From contig NZ_FMDN01000003.1 of NCBI RefSeq assembly GCF_900090245.1, positions 453,373-517,372 of the forward strand: a stretch of 64,000 nt of DNA, in the 5' to 3' direction. Below, piece by piece: positions 18,556 through 26,810 of this stretch. This DNA is from Micromonospora halophytica. Lineage in GTDB: Bacteria; Actinomycetota; Actinomycetes; Mycobacteriales; Micromonosporaceae. Position 1 is the stretch's first letter; each line of letters opens with the position of its first letter. The position numbers and the translations under genes were made by a program. The notes beneath the pieces were generated by a model that saw only the letters and a list, made by a program, of their open reading frames with translations, was not told the origin of the DNA and did not search any database.

Positions 18556-21500
18556 TCAGGCCGCGATCGCCCGAGCAGCGGCGTACATGTCGGCAGGCAG
18601 CGGCGTCGCCAGCTCCCAGACGATCCGCATGGGCCGCTCGCCCGAGTGGCTCTGATACGACATCCGCCCCGCATACAGGTAGGCCGGTGCGCCCAGGTCC
18701 CGGTCCGGGATCCGCGTCTCCCGCACGAACAGATGCACCGTCGACCCATGCGAGGCGTGGTGGATGTACCGCTGCCCGGTCGCCGACGCCGCCGAGGTCG
18801 TGCTCTGCGACTCCCACTGGAACAGCCGCTCGGTAATGGCGCGGTCGGCGTACATGGTGGTGGGGGAGTAGTGCTGTTCGGACTTGACCAGGGTGACGAA
18901 GAAGAGGTCCGCCTGGGCATCCGGCAGCCACTTCACTCCCTCCCGTAGCGATCCGGGGTTGGCCATCCCGAACGCCGCGCACGCCTCGTTGCGGCTGTAC
19001 CGGGCGTGCACCCGCAACGCCCCCAACGGCTGCGTCACCCGGTGGATCCGGTCCCGCAGCACCTCGGCGACCTGCCGCAGCTCGACGCAGCGGGCCGTCT
19101 CCTTCCACAGCCGCGCCAGCCGTTCGTCCCGCGAGGTCAACGCCGCGTTCGGCCCCCACAGGTCGAAGTGCAGCATGTCCCACAGCCGCCCGCGCGGCGG
19201 CTGCTCACCCGCCGCGACCCGGGCCAACAGGTCCAGCCGGTCGATGTCGTCGAGGTGCAGCATCCGCCCGATGGCACGCCCCAGCTCGCGGTCATCCGGC
19301 CCAGGCAGCGAGGTCTCGATGCCGGCGAGCCGGCGCAGCCCGGTCCAGCCGCCGAGCGCCGCCGACCGGTACACGTCCTCGACGTCCAGCCCGGTCTCCC
19401 GCAGGAAGCCGGCCAGGCTCACGTCCCCGAGCTGCCGCAGCTCCGCGACCAGGCCCTTGCGGGACGTCGGCATCGCCGCACGCAGGTTGTCGAGCACGAT
19501 CTCCTTGGCGACCCGGTCGAGCTGGACGTGACAGCCGCTCGGCAGCATCGGGAAGTCCTGCTCGACGGTGTCCCTGATCGCCCGTCGGGTCACCCCGGTC
19601 AACGCCCGCCACCGTAGGTCGAAGCGGAAGTTGGCGTGCTGGCCGCCGATGAAGTCGAGCACGGTCAGACAGGGTTTGTCGTCGTCCAGGCGCAGGCCAC
19701 GGCCGAGCTGCTGAAGGAAGATCGTTGCGCTCTCGGTGGGCCGCAGCATCAGGATCGTGTCGACCATCGGCAGGTCGACACCCTCGTTGAACAGGTCCAC
19801 CGTGAAGAGCACCCGCAGCTTGTCGGCCTTGAAGTCCCGCAGCAGGCCGTCCCGCGCCGCGCGGTCCGCCCGCGACGTCACCGCCGCCGACGGTACGCCG
19901 TGCCGGCGGAACCAGTCCGCCATGAACTCGGCGTGCCCGATGCTCACGCAGAACCCGAGCGCCCGCATCCGACCCACGTCGACCGTGTCCTGGACCGCCT
20001 TGAGCACCATCCGTGCTCGCGCGCTGTTGCCGGTGTAGAGGCCGTCCAGCTCTGCGGGGTCGTACCCCTGGCCGCGCTTCCACCGTAGTTGCGACAGGTC
20101 CACGTCGTCGTGCATCCCGAAGTACTGGAACGGTGCCAGCAACTGCCGTTCCAGGGCGTCCCACAGGTGCAACTCCACTGCGGCGCGGCCGTCGAACCAC
20201 CGCCGCACGTCGCCGCCGTCCGCCCGGTCGGGTGTCGCCGTCAGCCCCAGCAGCACGCGGGGTCGCAGCCGCTCCAACAACCGGGCGTACGTCGGCGCTT
20301 CCGCGTGGTGGAACTCGTCGACGATCACCATGTCGTACGCCTCGGGGTTGATCTCCCGCCGGTGCAGCGACTGGATGGAGGCGAAGACGTGCCGCCAGTG
20401 GGTCGGCTCCTTGCCGCTGACCAGCATCTCGCCGAAGCTGCCGTCCCCCATCACCTGGCGGAACGTCGATAGGCTCTGCTTGAGGATCTGCTCCTGATGG
20501 GCGACGAAGAGCAGCGAGTCGACGCTTCCGCTGCGGTGCAGCCGCCGGTAGTCCAGCGCTGCCACCACCGTCTTGCCGGTGCCGGTCGCCATCACCACCA
20601 GGTTGCGGTGCCGGCCGTGCACCTGCCGCTCCGCCTCCAGGTCGGCGAGGATCTCCGCCTGATACGGGTACGCCCGCACATCCAGATTCGCGATCTGCAT
20701 CGGCGCGTCGGTGGTGCGCTCTCCGCTGAGTGCCTGCCTCAGTCGGTCGGCGTTCGTGGCCGGGTCGTAGTCCTCGAACGCCGGGTCGTTCCAATAGTCC
20801 TCAAAGGTGGCGGTGAAGGTGTCGATGACGTGCGGCTGCTCGACGTTCGAGATCCGGACGTTCCACTCCACCCCGTCGACCAGGGCGCTCTTCGACAGGT
20901 TGCTGGAGCCGACGTACGCCGTGGTCATGCCGTTGTTGCGGCGGAACAGCCATGCCTTGGCGTGTAGGCGGGTGGTCCTGGTCTCGTAGGAGACCTTGAT
21001 GTCAGCACCCAACTCGGCGAGCCGGTCGAGGGCGCGCTGGTCAGTGGCGCCCAGGTAGGTCGTGGTGATGACGCGGAGCTTGCCGCCTCGGGCGATCAGG
21101 TCGCGGATGGCGGGCTCGACGATGCGCAGGCCGTGCCATTTGATGAAGGCGCAGAGGAGGTCGACGCTCTCGGCGGACGCCATCTCGTGCGTGACTTCGT
21201 GGCCGATCCGCGGTTGATGCTTGCCGTTGACCAGGAGAGCGCCTGTGGAGAGCGGGGTGGTGGGGCGTGCCGGAAAGGTGGGCTGCGCCGGTGGGGTCGG
21301 TGGGGCAGCGATGGCGTGCAGGAGGTGCTTGGCGTCGGCCACCTGGTCGTCGTGGCTGGCCGCGCTTGGGTTGAGGTCTGCGATGGCGGCGGCGAGTCGG
21401 TTGGCTATCGCGACCTGGCGGGCAAGCTTGTCCTCCCCGCTGGGGACGGCGTGCATGGCGCGGTGAGCCAGTCCAGCGATGTAACGAGCAAGGGTGCCGG

Positions 21501-21618
21501 GGGCGTCGACGGGGTCGAGGTTGGCATGCTGAACCAGAGTCGGGTCCACACCCTGGAGGCGGTCGGCCAGATCGCGGGTGATGACATGCTCGTAGATGCC
21601 CAGCTCAAGATCCCTCAC
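18556..21618 (-). CDS. PLD-family nuclease fused to DEAH helicase (DUF3427-type)
   Basis: A 1020-residue fusion. Residues about 125-285 are a phospholipase-D-like nuclease domain with RLHAKAWLF (His219, Lys221) and YVGSSNLSKSALVDGVEWN; the Asp of a strict HxK(x)4D motif is replaced by Arg, as in other helicase-linked members. Residues about 315-690 are an SF2 helicase: ATGTGKT (Lys349), DEFHH (434-438), SIGHAEFMADWF, LFTVDLFNEGVDLP and QQLGRGLR. The remaining 330 residues fit the DUF3427 region. COG1061/COG3886 fusions like this are typical of defence islands. It converges on the SF1 helicase and has a palindrome 58 bp upstream of its start. Confidence 0.92.
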   Translation of the reverse strand: MRDLELGIYEHVITRDLADRLQGVDPTLVQHANLDPVDAPGTLARYIAGLAHRAMHAVPSGEDKLARQVAIANRLAAAIADLNPSAASHDDQVADAKHLLHAIAAPPTPPAQPTFPARPTTPLSTGALLVNGKHQPRIGHEVTHEMASAESVDLLCAFIKWHGLRIVEPAIRDLIARGGKLRVITTTYLGATDQRALDRLAELGADIKVSYETRTTRLHAKAWLFRRNNGMTTAYVGSSNLSKSALVDGVEWNVRISNVEQPHVIDTFTATFEDYWNDPAFEDYDPATNADRLRQALSGERTTDAPMQIANLDVRAYPYQAEILADLEAERQVHGRHRNLVVMATGTGKTVVAALDYRRLHRSGSVDSLLFVAHQEQILKQSLSTFRQVMGDGSFGEMLVSGKEPTHWRHVFASIQSLHRREINPEAYDMVIVDEFHHAEAPTYARLLERLRPRVLLGLTATPDRADGGDVRRWFDGRAAVELHLWDALERQLLAPFQYFGMHDDVDLSQLRWKRGQGYDPAELDGLYTGNSARARMVLKAVQDTVDVGRMRALGFCVSIGHAEFMADWFRRHGVPSAAVTSRADRAARDGLLRDFKADKLRVLFTVDLFNEGVDLPMVDTILMLRPTESATIFLQQLGRGLRLDDDKPCLTVLDFIGGQHANFRFDLRWRALTGVTRRAIRDTVEQDFPMLPSGCHVQLDRVAKEIVLDNLRAAMPTSRKGLVAELRQLGDVSLAGFLRETGLDVEDVYRSAALGGWTGLRRLAGIETSLPGPDDRELGRAIGRMLHLDDIDRLDLLARVAAGEQPPRGRLWDMLHFDLWGPNAALTSRDERLARLWKETARCVELRQVAEVLRDRIHRVTQPLGALRVHARYSRNEACAAFGMANPGSLREGVKWLPDAQADLFFVTLVKSEQHYSPTTMYADRAITERLFQWESQSTTSAASATGQRYIHHASHGSTVHLFVRETRIPDRDLGAPAYLYAGRMSYQSHSGERPMRIVWELATPLPADMYAAARAIAA

Positions 21619-21675
21619 CTCGGCAAGGTAGCTGGCCTGTGGACCGAGGCGTATCCCTGCCGCCGGCTGAATTGC

Positions 21676-21699
21676 TATCTGTCGGGTCTACGACAGATA
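21676..21699. promoter_or_regulatory. Operator-like palindrome upstream of PLD helicase
   Basis: TATCTGTCG-GGTCTA-CGACAGATA: 9-bp perfect arms around 6 bases, 58 bp before the helicase start codon (21618). The core CTGTCG-N6-CGACAG occurs with the same spacing at 30598-30615, so it is probably a binding site for a shared dimeric regulator. No regulator gene with a known site of this sequence was recognised. Confidence 0.65.
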
Positions 21700-21771
21700 T
21701 TCGAAGTCAATCCTGGACCTGCCCGCTCGTCATCCGATGCCGGTGGGCCTGGGCGGGCCTCGTCCCCTGCG

Positions 21772-21812
21772 ACCTGCCCCAACACTGCGGAGACGCCGCA
21801 GTGTTGGCAGGT
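21772..21812. terminator. Long stem-loop between phosphotransferase and PLD helicase genes
   Basis: ACCTGCC-(CC)-AACACTGCGG pairs with CCGCAGTGTT-GGCAGGT around an AGACG loop: 17 perfect base pairs with a 2-base bulge. It lies in the 356-bp gap between two minus-strand genes, downstream of the phosphotransferase (stop 21975) and upstream of the helicase. A terminator for the XRE/phosphotransferase operon is the simplest reading; an mRNA control element is possible. Apart from this and the 21676 palindrome, the gap holds no gene. Confidence 0.6.
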
Positions 21813-21974
21813 GCTTGCCGTCCGATAGCGAATTCGAAGCTTATTGACAGCGCAGCAGGGCGATGTGAAGGCCCTCTCAGGCTATCTTCGCGTGATCTTG
21901 TGGGCGATGCGGGGCTTCTGATTGCCGTATCCGCATGAGTGCGGACCATCCGGCAGCGTTGACTGCTGGGCGAA

Positions 21975-22901
21975 TCAGACTCTCCCCGATTTCCTGATCG
22001 GCGTGGTGAGGTCGGCGAATGCTGTCCAGCGCGTCTCGTGATCATCCTCTTGCACGGAACGGAGACGGGTAGCGAACTCGGCGGCGATCTTCGTCGAAGT
22101 CGCGAGGAGCGGCACAGCGGCGACGATCATCTTAAGTTCCCGAGCCTGGCAGAAGAGCGGCCATGACGGGTCCGAGGTGACGTCGAAGCCGTAGGCGGTG
22201 GCTAGCGTGCGGTGGGCCCCCGAGACCCCGAAACGGGCCTCGCCGACGGCAACCGCTGCCAGGTCAACCTGCCACGGGCCGATGCATGTCGCGTCGAAAT
22301 CACACATCACCGTACGGCCGGAAGGGTGACGGAGCAGGTTGCCGACATGGGCGTCTCCGTGGATGAGCTTCAGCTCTGCGCCCCTGCTGAAAGCAGAGAT
22401 TTGCGGATCGAGTCGGTCGCACCACTCCAGCAGGAAGTCTCGGTCCTCCCCGTCGAGACCTTCGGCGTCGGCCAGCCGCTGGCGTGCGTCCTGGATCGGG
22501 TCCCAAAGGGGAAGCGGCAAGGATGGAACGCCGAGCGCGTGGAATTCGCGCAACACCAAGCCGAGGTCCTCCACCGCCGGTGCGGGTGACAGCGGCGGAA
22601 CGTACGTCCAGATCGAGGCGACCAATTCGCCGACCCGAATCGGCTGCTCGACGCCTGGCGGTAGGCGGATCGTCGGCGCGTCGATCTCGGCGAACCACTG
22701 CGCGAGCTGGACCACCTTCGTCACCCGGTCGCGGAGGCGATGGGTGCGCCCGATCCGGATGACGATCCCTGATCTGGGCAGGGCGAAGACGGCGTTGTTG
22801 GTCAGTCGTAGCAGTTCGGCATCGTCGGAAGGAACGCCCAGAACGGTGGCGATCTGCCGCATGGCCGCAGTCATCGTCTCCTTGGAGAACCGCCCGCTCA
22901 T
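21975..22901 (-). CDS. APH-family phosphotransferase (kinase-like)
   Basis: A 308-residue aminoglycoside-phosphotransferase/homoserine-kinase fold protein. Visible motifs: the lysine-strand equivalent VIRIGRTHRLRDRV, the catalytic loop LIHGDAHVGNLL and metal-binding VMCDFDATCIGPWQVD. Its ATG overlaps the stop of the upstream XRE regulator by 4 bp (ATGA), so the two are one translation unit. XRE/TPR-regulator plus phosphotransferase pairs recur in actinomycetes; the substrate is unknown, and protein, nucleoside or drug phosphorylation are all possible. Confidence 0.85.
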   Translation of the reverse strand: MSGRFSKETMTAAMRQIATVLGVPSDDAELLRLTNNAVFALPRSGIVIRIGRTHRLRDRVTKVVQLAQWFAEIDAPTIRLPPGVEQPIRVGELVASIWTYVPPLSPAPAVEDLGLVLREFHALGVPSLPLPLWDPIQDARQRLADAEGLDGEDRDFLLEWCDRLDPQISAFSRGAELKLIHGDAHVGNLLRHPSGRTVMCDFDATCIGPWQVDLAAVAVGEARFGVSGAHRTLATAYGFDVTSDPSWPLFCQARELKMIVAAVPLLATSTKIAAEFATRLRSVQEDDHETRWTAFADLTTPIRKSGRV

Positions 22902-24370
22902 TTGGCCGCCGCAGCTTCGATGCAGAGACGACGCTCGAACTCGGCCACCTCCGAGAGTTCCAGGTGCCGTGCCAGATCACGGCGCAAGTTAACGACCCGA
23001 TCGGTCACCCGCTTGGAACTCATGGCTCGCGCCTGCTCTATCACGCGGGCACCTACAGCGAGTGCCTCTTCAGGCTCGTCAGCCAGGAACAGTGCGCTAC
23101 ACAGCCCGACCTCGTTCAGCACCGTGCTGCGCACGTTCGCCGGGCCGAATGCGGCTATGGCGTCCTGTACCCACCGCACCGCCTCGCGCGCGTATCTGCG
23201 GTCTTGCCGTGCCTTGTCCCGGTACACGCGGCCGTACTGGGCAAGCAACTCGCCACGGTCGTAGAAGCCCAACCAGTCCGGCTCGCGCTCGTTGCTGATG
23301 CGCTCGAATTGATCGCTCGCCTTACCGAGGGCGGTCGTGGCGGCCTGGTGGTCGCCAAGTGCCGCGATGGAGGCTGCTTCCGCACCCCAGAGAAGGGCCT
23401 TGATCGTCGGAGTAGCCCGCGATCCCAGCTGCGCCTGAGCGAGCTGCAACGTAGCGAGCGCGTCCCGATTGTGCCGCAGGTGTTGAAGCTGCTTGGCCTG
23501 CGAGTATCGGATCATCGCGGCAAGCAGGACATCGCCAGCGGTGAGCGCAGCCCGTTCGCCGGCGGCGAAATGTCGCTGCGCGTCACCGTGCCTACCCGCG
23601 TCGAGCGCCGTCCAGCCGGCCAACTGTCGCGCTGCCGCCACCGCTGCGACGAGGCGTGGAGTGAGTCCGGCCGGGTGCGACCAATCGAGCATGCGGTAGA
23701 CCGACTCAGCGAACCGTGCCACCTCCCCGTACAGCAGCCCGCCGCCGCATTCATAGTCCACCGAGCGGTACAGCTCCAGTACGGCGTTCAGCCGAGCGAC
23801 ATCTGCGGAGCCGATACGTCGGGGCTGGACGAGACCCCTGCCGCCTACGAGCCCTGCGCCTGCGGCGACGGCGGCGATACCAGCGAGCAATGCCCGCCGG
23901 CCTTGGTCTGCTTCCGAGACTTGCGCGTGGGACATCGGGCTGATGTTGATAGCGCCGACTGCGCTGTGGGTGTGGCCGAGGGCTGCGAACCACAGATGCT
24001 CCAGGGGGATACGAAGAACCTGTGCCCAGTGCGCCAACCGGTCCAGGTGCACCACCGGCGGCCCGTTCTCGACCCGGCTCAACTGCGCCTGCGTGATTCC
24101 CAGCCACCCGGCCACCACGGTCTGCGGCAATGCCGACCGCCCGTGATACGGATGGCACCGATACGCCCGGATGACCCGACCCAGGTGCCGTGACGCCAAC
24201 GCCTGCCGCACCGGCTCGTGCTCCCAGAACGACGCCGGCACCGCCGGCGGCGCGCTCATCCGGGCCCGCTCGGCCGCCTGGCAGGGCGCGCAGCGTCCGC
24301 TGTCGTTGTCGCGGGCCAGGCGTCCGCCGCATCGGGGGCAGTTCGTGTGTGTCACCGGCAACCTCGCCAT
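22898..24370 (-). CDS. Zinc-ribbon XRE family regulator with TPR-like C-terminus
   Basis: A 490-residue regulator. An N-terminal zinc ribbon (CPRCGGRL...CAPC, about 12-32) precedes an XRE helix-turn-helix (about 80-125: PQTVVAGWLGITQAQLSRVENG). A hydrophobic Ala/Gly-rich stretch (RRALLAGIAAVAAGAGLVGG) follows, then about 280 residues of helical TPR-like repeats to the end. This layout is common in Streptomyces and Micromonospora developmental or stress regulators, where the TPR part senses a peptide or partner. It leads an operon with the phosphotransferase. A near-palindromic TATACGC-AGC-GCGCATA sequence lies 70 bp upstream and may be its operator. Confidence 0.85.
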   Translation of the reverse strand: MARLPVTHTNCPRCGGRLARDNDSGRCAPCQAAERARMSAPPAVPASFWEHEPVRQALASRHLGRVIRAYRCHPYHGRSALPQTVVAGWLGITQAQLSRVENGPPVVHLDRLAHWAQVLRIPLEHLWFAALGHTHSAVGAINISPMSHAQVSEADQGRRALLAGIAAVAAGAGLVGGRGLVQPRRIGSADVARLNAVLELYRSVDYECGGGLLYGEVARFAESVYRMLDWSHPAGLTPRLVAAVAAARQLAGWTALDAGRHGDAQRHFAAGERAALTAGDVLLAAMIRYSQAKQLQHLRHNRDALATLQLAQAQLGSRATPTIKALLWGAEAASIAALGDHQAATTALGKASDQFERISNEREPDWLGFYDRGELLAQYGRVYRDKARQDRRYAREAVRWVQDAIAAFGPANVRSTVLNEVGLCSALFLADEPEEALAVGARVIEQARAMSSKRVTDRVVNLRRDLARHLELSEVAEFERRLCIEAAAAK

Positions 24371-24438
24371 CGGCAGGTGGCTCCCGTCCGTGTCGCCTCG
24401 TCGAGCCTATCCATTCAACCCGCTGAGTGGGGGAGCGG

Positions 24439-24456
24439 TATACGCAGCGCGCATAT
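24439..24456. repeat. Near-palindromic repeat, copy 1
   Basis: TATACGCAGCGCGCATAT; arms TATACGC/GCGCATA around AGC. The 15-base core ATACGCAGCGCGCAT is repeated exactly at 24711-24725. Being 70 bp upstream of the XRE regulator start, it is a candidate operator. Confidence 0.6.
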
Positions 24457-24458
24457 CG

Positions 24459-24640
24459 ATGATGTTCGCGCTGCCATCCCTGGACCAGGCGCTCGCCTTT
24501 CTCGGTGCCTGCCGTCACCACCGAACCGATCGGCCCGTCCGAGCCGGTTGACATCGGCTGGCACGCCTTTGTCCTGCACACCCGCCTTCGCCGTCGCGCT
24601 CGTCCGGCTTTGGGAACGCAAGCAGCGCGCCACCTCCGCC
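24459..24640 (+). pseudogene. Frameshifted remnant of a short WHAFVLHT-motif protein gene
   Basis: One frame gives SLDQALAFLGAC (24471-24506); another gives EPIGPSEPVDIGWHAFVLHT (24523-24582), then the pattern dissolves. Together they follow the layout of a small actinobacterial family (about 130 residues, glycine-rich-domain/GRDP-like, with the VD.GWHAF.LHT...FC signature) broken by at least one frameshift. No start codon, ribosome site or conserved C-terminus is intact. The rest of the 24371-24891 gap holds only the paired palindromic repeats and two GCATAGCTC direct repeats (24722-24730 and 24745-24753). Confidence 0.5.
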
Positions 24641-24708
24641 CCACACCACGGTCCGCCCCTCGACGTGACCGCCCGCCGCCGGGCGACGTACCGGACGAGT
24701 CACCGCGC

Positions 24709-24726
24709 GCATACGCAGCGCGCATA
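24709..24726. repeat. Near-palindromic repeat, copy 2
   Basis: GCATACGCAGCGCGCATA; shares 15 identical bases with copy 1 at 24439-24456, 271 bp away in the same orientation. It lies 166 bp before the small-protein gene at 24892 and may serve its promoter. Confidence 0.6.
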
Positions 24727-24891
24727 GCTCGCACGATCATCACGGCATAGCTCCGCCCCCGCCCAGCGGCGAAGGTCGTCGCATGGCCCGGGGCGGGTGC
24801 CGGGCTCCGGTTGCCGCGCCGACCCGAACGGCGCGGTAGCCGTCCCCGCCCGCCCCGGTGCCCCTCCACCATCCACGAGCGAGGGACGACC

Positions 24892-25173
24892 ATGACCGAC
24901 TTCCCCGTCCTCACCCCGGTCACCGACGAGGACCTGACCGTCGCCATCCGCGCCGTGCGCACCCACGCACCGGAACCGTGGCCCGAGGGCCTGCTCTGTC
25001 GCAGTGAACGCGTCCCGTTCCCGTGCCGGCTGGCCCGCTGGGGGAGGGCGACGCTGGCCGCCGCCGGCCTGCCCGAACAGGCCGCACTGGTCGAACCACA
25101 TGCGCAGGCTGATCTGCCGGAGCAGGCCACACCGGTGGAGCACAAAGACACGGTGAAGGCCACCCGGCGGTGA
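24892..25173 (+). CDS. Small conserved protein with LCR...PCRL.RWGR signature
   Basis: A 93-residue soluble protein from ATG 24892 (GAGGGACGACC upstream). The first 60 residues, VTDEDLTVAIRAVRTHAPEP, then WPEGLLCRSERVPFPCRL and ARWGRATLAAAGL, match the first domain of the 169-residue protein at 44625 in this window, with two conserved Cys. Both proteins follow an XRE or winged-helix regulator gene (intact here, decayed there). Function unknown. Its stop overlaps the start of the globin-like gene (GTGA), so it is the first gene of a four-gene operon. Confidence 0.7.
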   Translation: MTDFPVLTPVTDEDLTVAIRAVRTHAPEPWPEGLLCRSERVPFPCRLARWGRATLAAAGLPEQAALVEPHAQADLPEQATPVEHKDTVKATRR

Positions 25174-25481
25174 GCCCGGAGCAGATCACCGCCCGGTGGC
25201 TGCGCCTGGTGGTCGCCGACGCGGAGCTGTCGCCGTACCTCGTCGGGGTGGACCTGGAGCGGCTCGGCACGCACCTGACCGCGAGCCTCGCCGCGGCCCT
25301 CGGCGATGAGCCGGCGACGGACGGGCGGACGCCGGGCACGGGCCGCCACGACGGCTGGCGCGGCCTGGGCCTGTCCGAGGCGCAGCACCGGCGCATCGTG
25401 GACTACCTGACGGGTGTGCTCTGGGCGCTGGACCTGCCCGACGACCGGATCGCCCGGCTGACCCAGGCGGTCAGCCGGTGA
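25170..25481 (+). CDS. Truncated-haemoglobin-like protein
   Basis: A 103-residue protein read as a diverged truncated globin: helix-rich RWLRLVVADAELSPYLVGVDLERLGTHLTASLAAALG resembles the A-E helices of group I truncated haemoglobins, His60 in GRHDGWRGLGLSEAQHRRIVDYL fits the proximal His and following G helix, and the tail matches helix H. The distal Tyr and Gly-Gly motif are weak. The assignment is supported by the next gene, a flavohaemoglobin-type reductase, overlapping by 4 bp. Together they could form a two-polypeptide NO dioxygenase or O2-reducing pair (inference). Confidence 0.6.
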   Translation: MSPEQITARWLRLVVADAELSPYLVGVDLERLGTHLTASLAAALGDEPATDGRTPGTGRHDGWRGLGLSEAQHRRIVDYLTGVLWALDLPDDRIARLTQAVSR

Positions 25482-26395
25482 TCGACGAGCTTCGCGACGC
25501 GCTGCGGCCGAAGTTGGCGGAGCACGACGCGCGGCTGCTGGTCGCCGCCCTGCGCCGGCACGCCGACACCGACGACCCGGCCGAGCGAGCGGCACTGCGG
25601 ACGGTGCTCGGTCACGCCGCCGGGTACTTCGACCTGCGCCCGCACGCCGACGTGATCTCCCGGCTCACCGGCTGCGCCCTGCCCACCGGCACCGGCGACG
25701 ACCCGCCCTGGCGGCCCGCCGAGGTCCTCACCCACGACCGGCCCTGCGCCGGCATCGCCGTGGTCACCGTCCGCCCCTGGCGGCGGCTGCACTGGCGACC
25801 CGGCCAGGCCGTCCCGGTCAGCCTGCCGCGTCACCCGGGCCGCTGGCGCTGGTACTCCCCGGCCAACGTCCCACGCCCCGACGGCACCGTCGAGCTGCAC
25901 GTCCGCGCCGTGCCCGCCGGCACCGTCTCCGGCAGCCTCGTCCACGAGGTACGCCCCGGCGACCTGCTCCACCTCGGCCCGCCCGCCGACACCGGGCTGC
26001 ACCTGACCGGCCCTGACCTGCTGCTGGTGGCCGGCGGCACCGGGCTGGCCCCGCTGCGCGCCCTGGTCGAGCAGGCCGCCGCCGAGGCGGGCGACCGGCG
26101 GGTCATCCTGGTCGTCGGCGCGCGCACCTTCCCCGAGCTGTACGACGCGATCAGCCTCGACACACTCCAGTGCGCCCACGGCTGGCTGACCGTCGTACCC
26201 GCGCTGTCCCACGACCCGCACGCCGCGCCCGGCGAGTGGGGTGACGCGCTCACCGTCGCCCTCGACCACCTGCGCCCCGACCAGGACGTCCTGCTCTGCG
26301 GGCCGCCGGCGATGCTGGCCGGCTCCCGGCTGCGGCTGCTCGCCGCCGGAGTACCCGCCGACCGCATCCACCTGCCGCACCTGCCGGAGGGGTGA
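25478..26395 (+). CDS. FAD/NAD(P) ferredoxin-reductase-like oxidoreductase
   Basis: A 305-residue protein. Residues about 1-75 are helical and contain a second globin-like segment; from about 80 on it is a ferredoxin-NADP-reductase fold: RWRWYSPAN (124-130, the RxYSxxN FAD motif), GGTGLAP (186-192) for NAD(P)H, and CGPPAML (274-280). No [2Fe-2S] domain. This is the reductase half of flavohaemoglobins, here split from the globin gene. GTG start overlaps the globin stop (GTGA); its TGA overlaps the next ATG. Confidence 0.85.
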   Translation: MIDELRDALRPKLAEHDARLLVAALRRHADTDDPAERAALRTVLGHAAGYFDLRPHADVISRLTGCALPTGTGDDPPWRPAEVLTHDRPCAGIAVVTVRPWRRLHWRPGQAVPVSLPRHPGRWRWYSPANVPRPDGTVELHVRAVPAGTVSGSLVHEVRPGDLLHLGPPADTGLHLTGPDLLLVAGGTGLAPLRALVEQAAAEAGDRRVILVVGARTFPELYDAISLDTLQCAHGWLTVVPALSHDPHAAPGEWGDALTVALDHLRPDQDVLLCGPPAMLAGSRLRLLAAGVPADRIHLPHLPEG

Positions 26396-26658
26396 TGGCC
26401 GTCTACCGCAGCCGCAACGCGCTCGCCGGCCCGCTCGGCCCGGACGGGCTCACCACCGTCACCCTGCCGCGCACCCCGCTCGGCCGGCGCGGCTACCGGC
26501 CCGCCGACGTCGACGCCCTGCTCCACCGCCTCACCCACGAGCTGCGCGAACGCACCCGCGAGCGGGACCGGGCGTACGCCGAGAACCAGCGCATCAAGAA
26601 CGCCCTGCGCACCTGGCAGTCCGCCCGGACGGCCGCCCGACAGGGCGACGGCATCTGA
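26395..26658 (+). CDS. DivIVA-domain-like small coiled-coil protein
   Basis: An 87-residue protein, ATG 26395 overlapping the previous stop (TGATG). GYRPADVDALLHRL followed by a charged helix (HELRERTRERDRAYAENQRIKNAL) is the DivIVA N-terminal pattern (GY...VD.FL......) leading into a coiled coil. Full DivIVA proteins exceed 150 residues, so this is a minimal form. Such proteins mark curved membranes or poles; a link to the reductase operon is unclear. Confidence 0.68.
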   Translation: MAVYRSRNALAGPLGPDGLTTVTLPRTPLGRRGYRPADVDALLHRLTHELRERTRERDRAYAENQRIKNALRTWQSARTAARQGDGI

Positions 26659-26810
26659 CGAAGGTGGGAGGTGCCGGCCGGTGGTGGCGCATCAGCCTGC
26701 GAGGTCCGCTGGCAGGAGACCGCCAACCCAGGGAGTACGAAGGAAGGTCTGGTCCTGGCTCTCAAGCCGCGTTTCGACCGGCAGGTGCCACGCCGGTAGT
26801 GTCGGCCGTC

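Noticed and set aside
18425..19183. 252-codon minus-strand frame in the PLD-helicase 3' region
   Set aside because: Out-of-frame shadow of the helicase gene.
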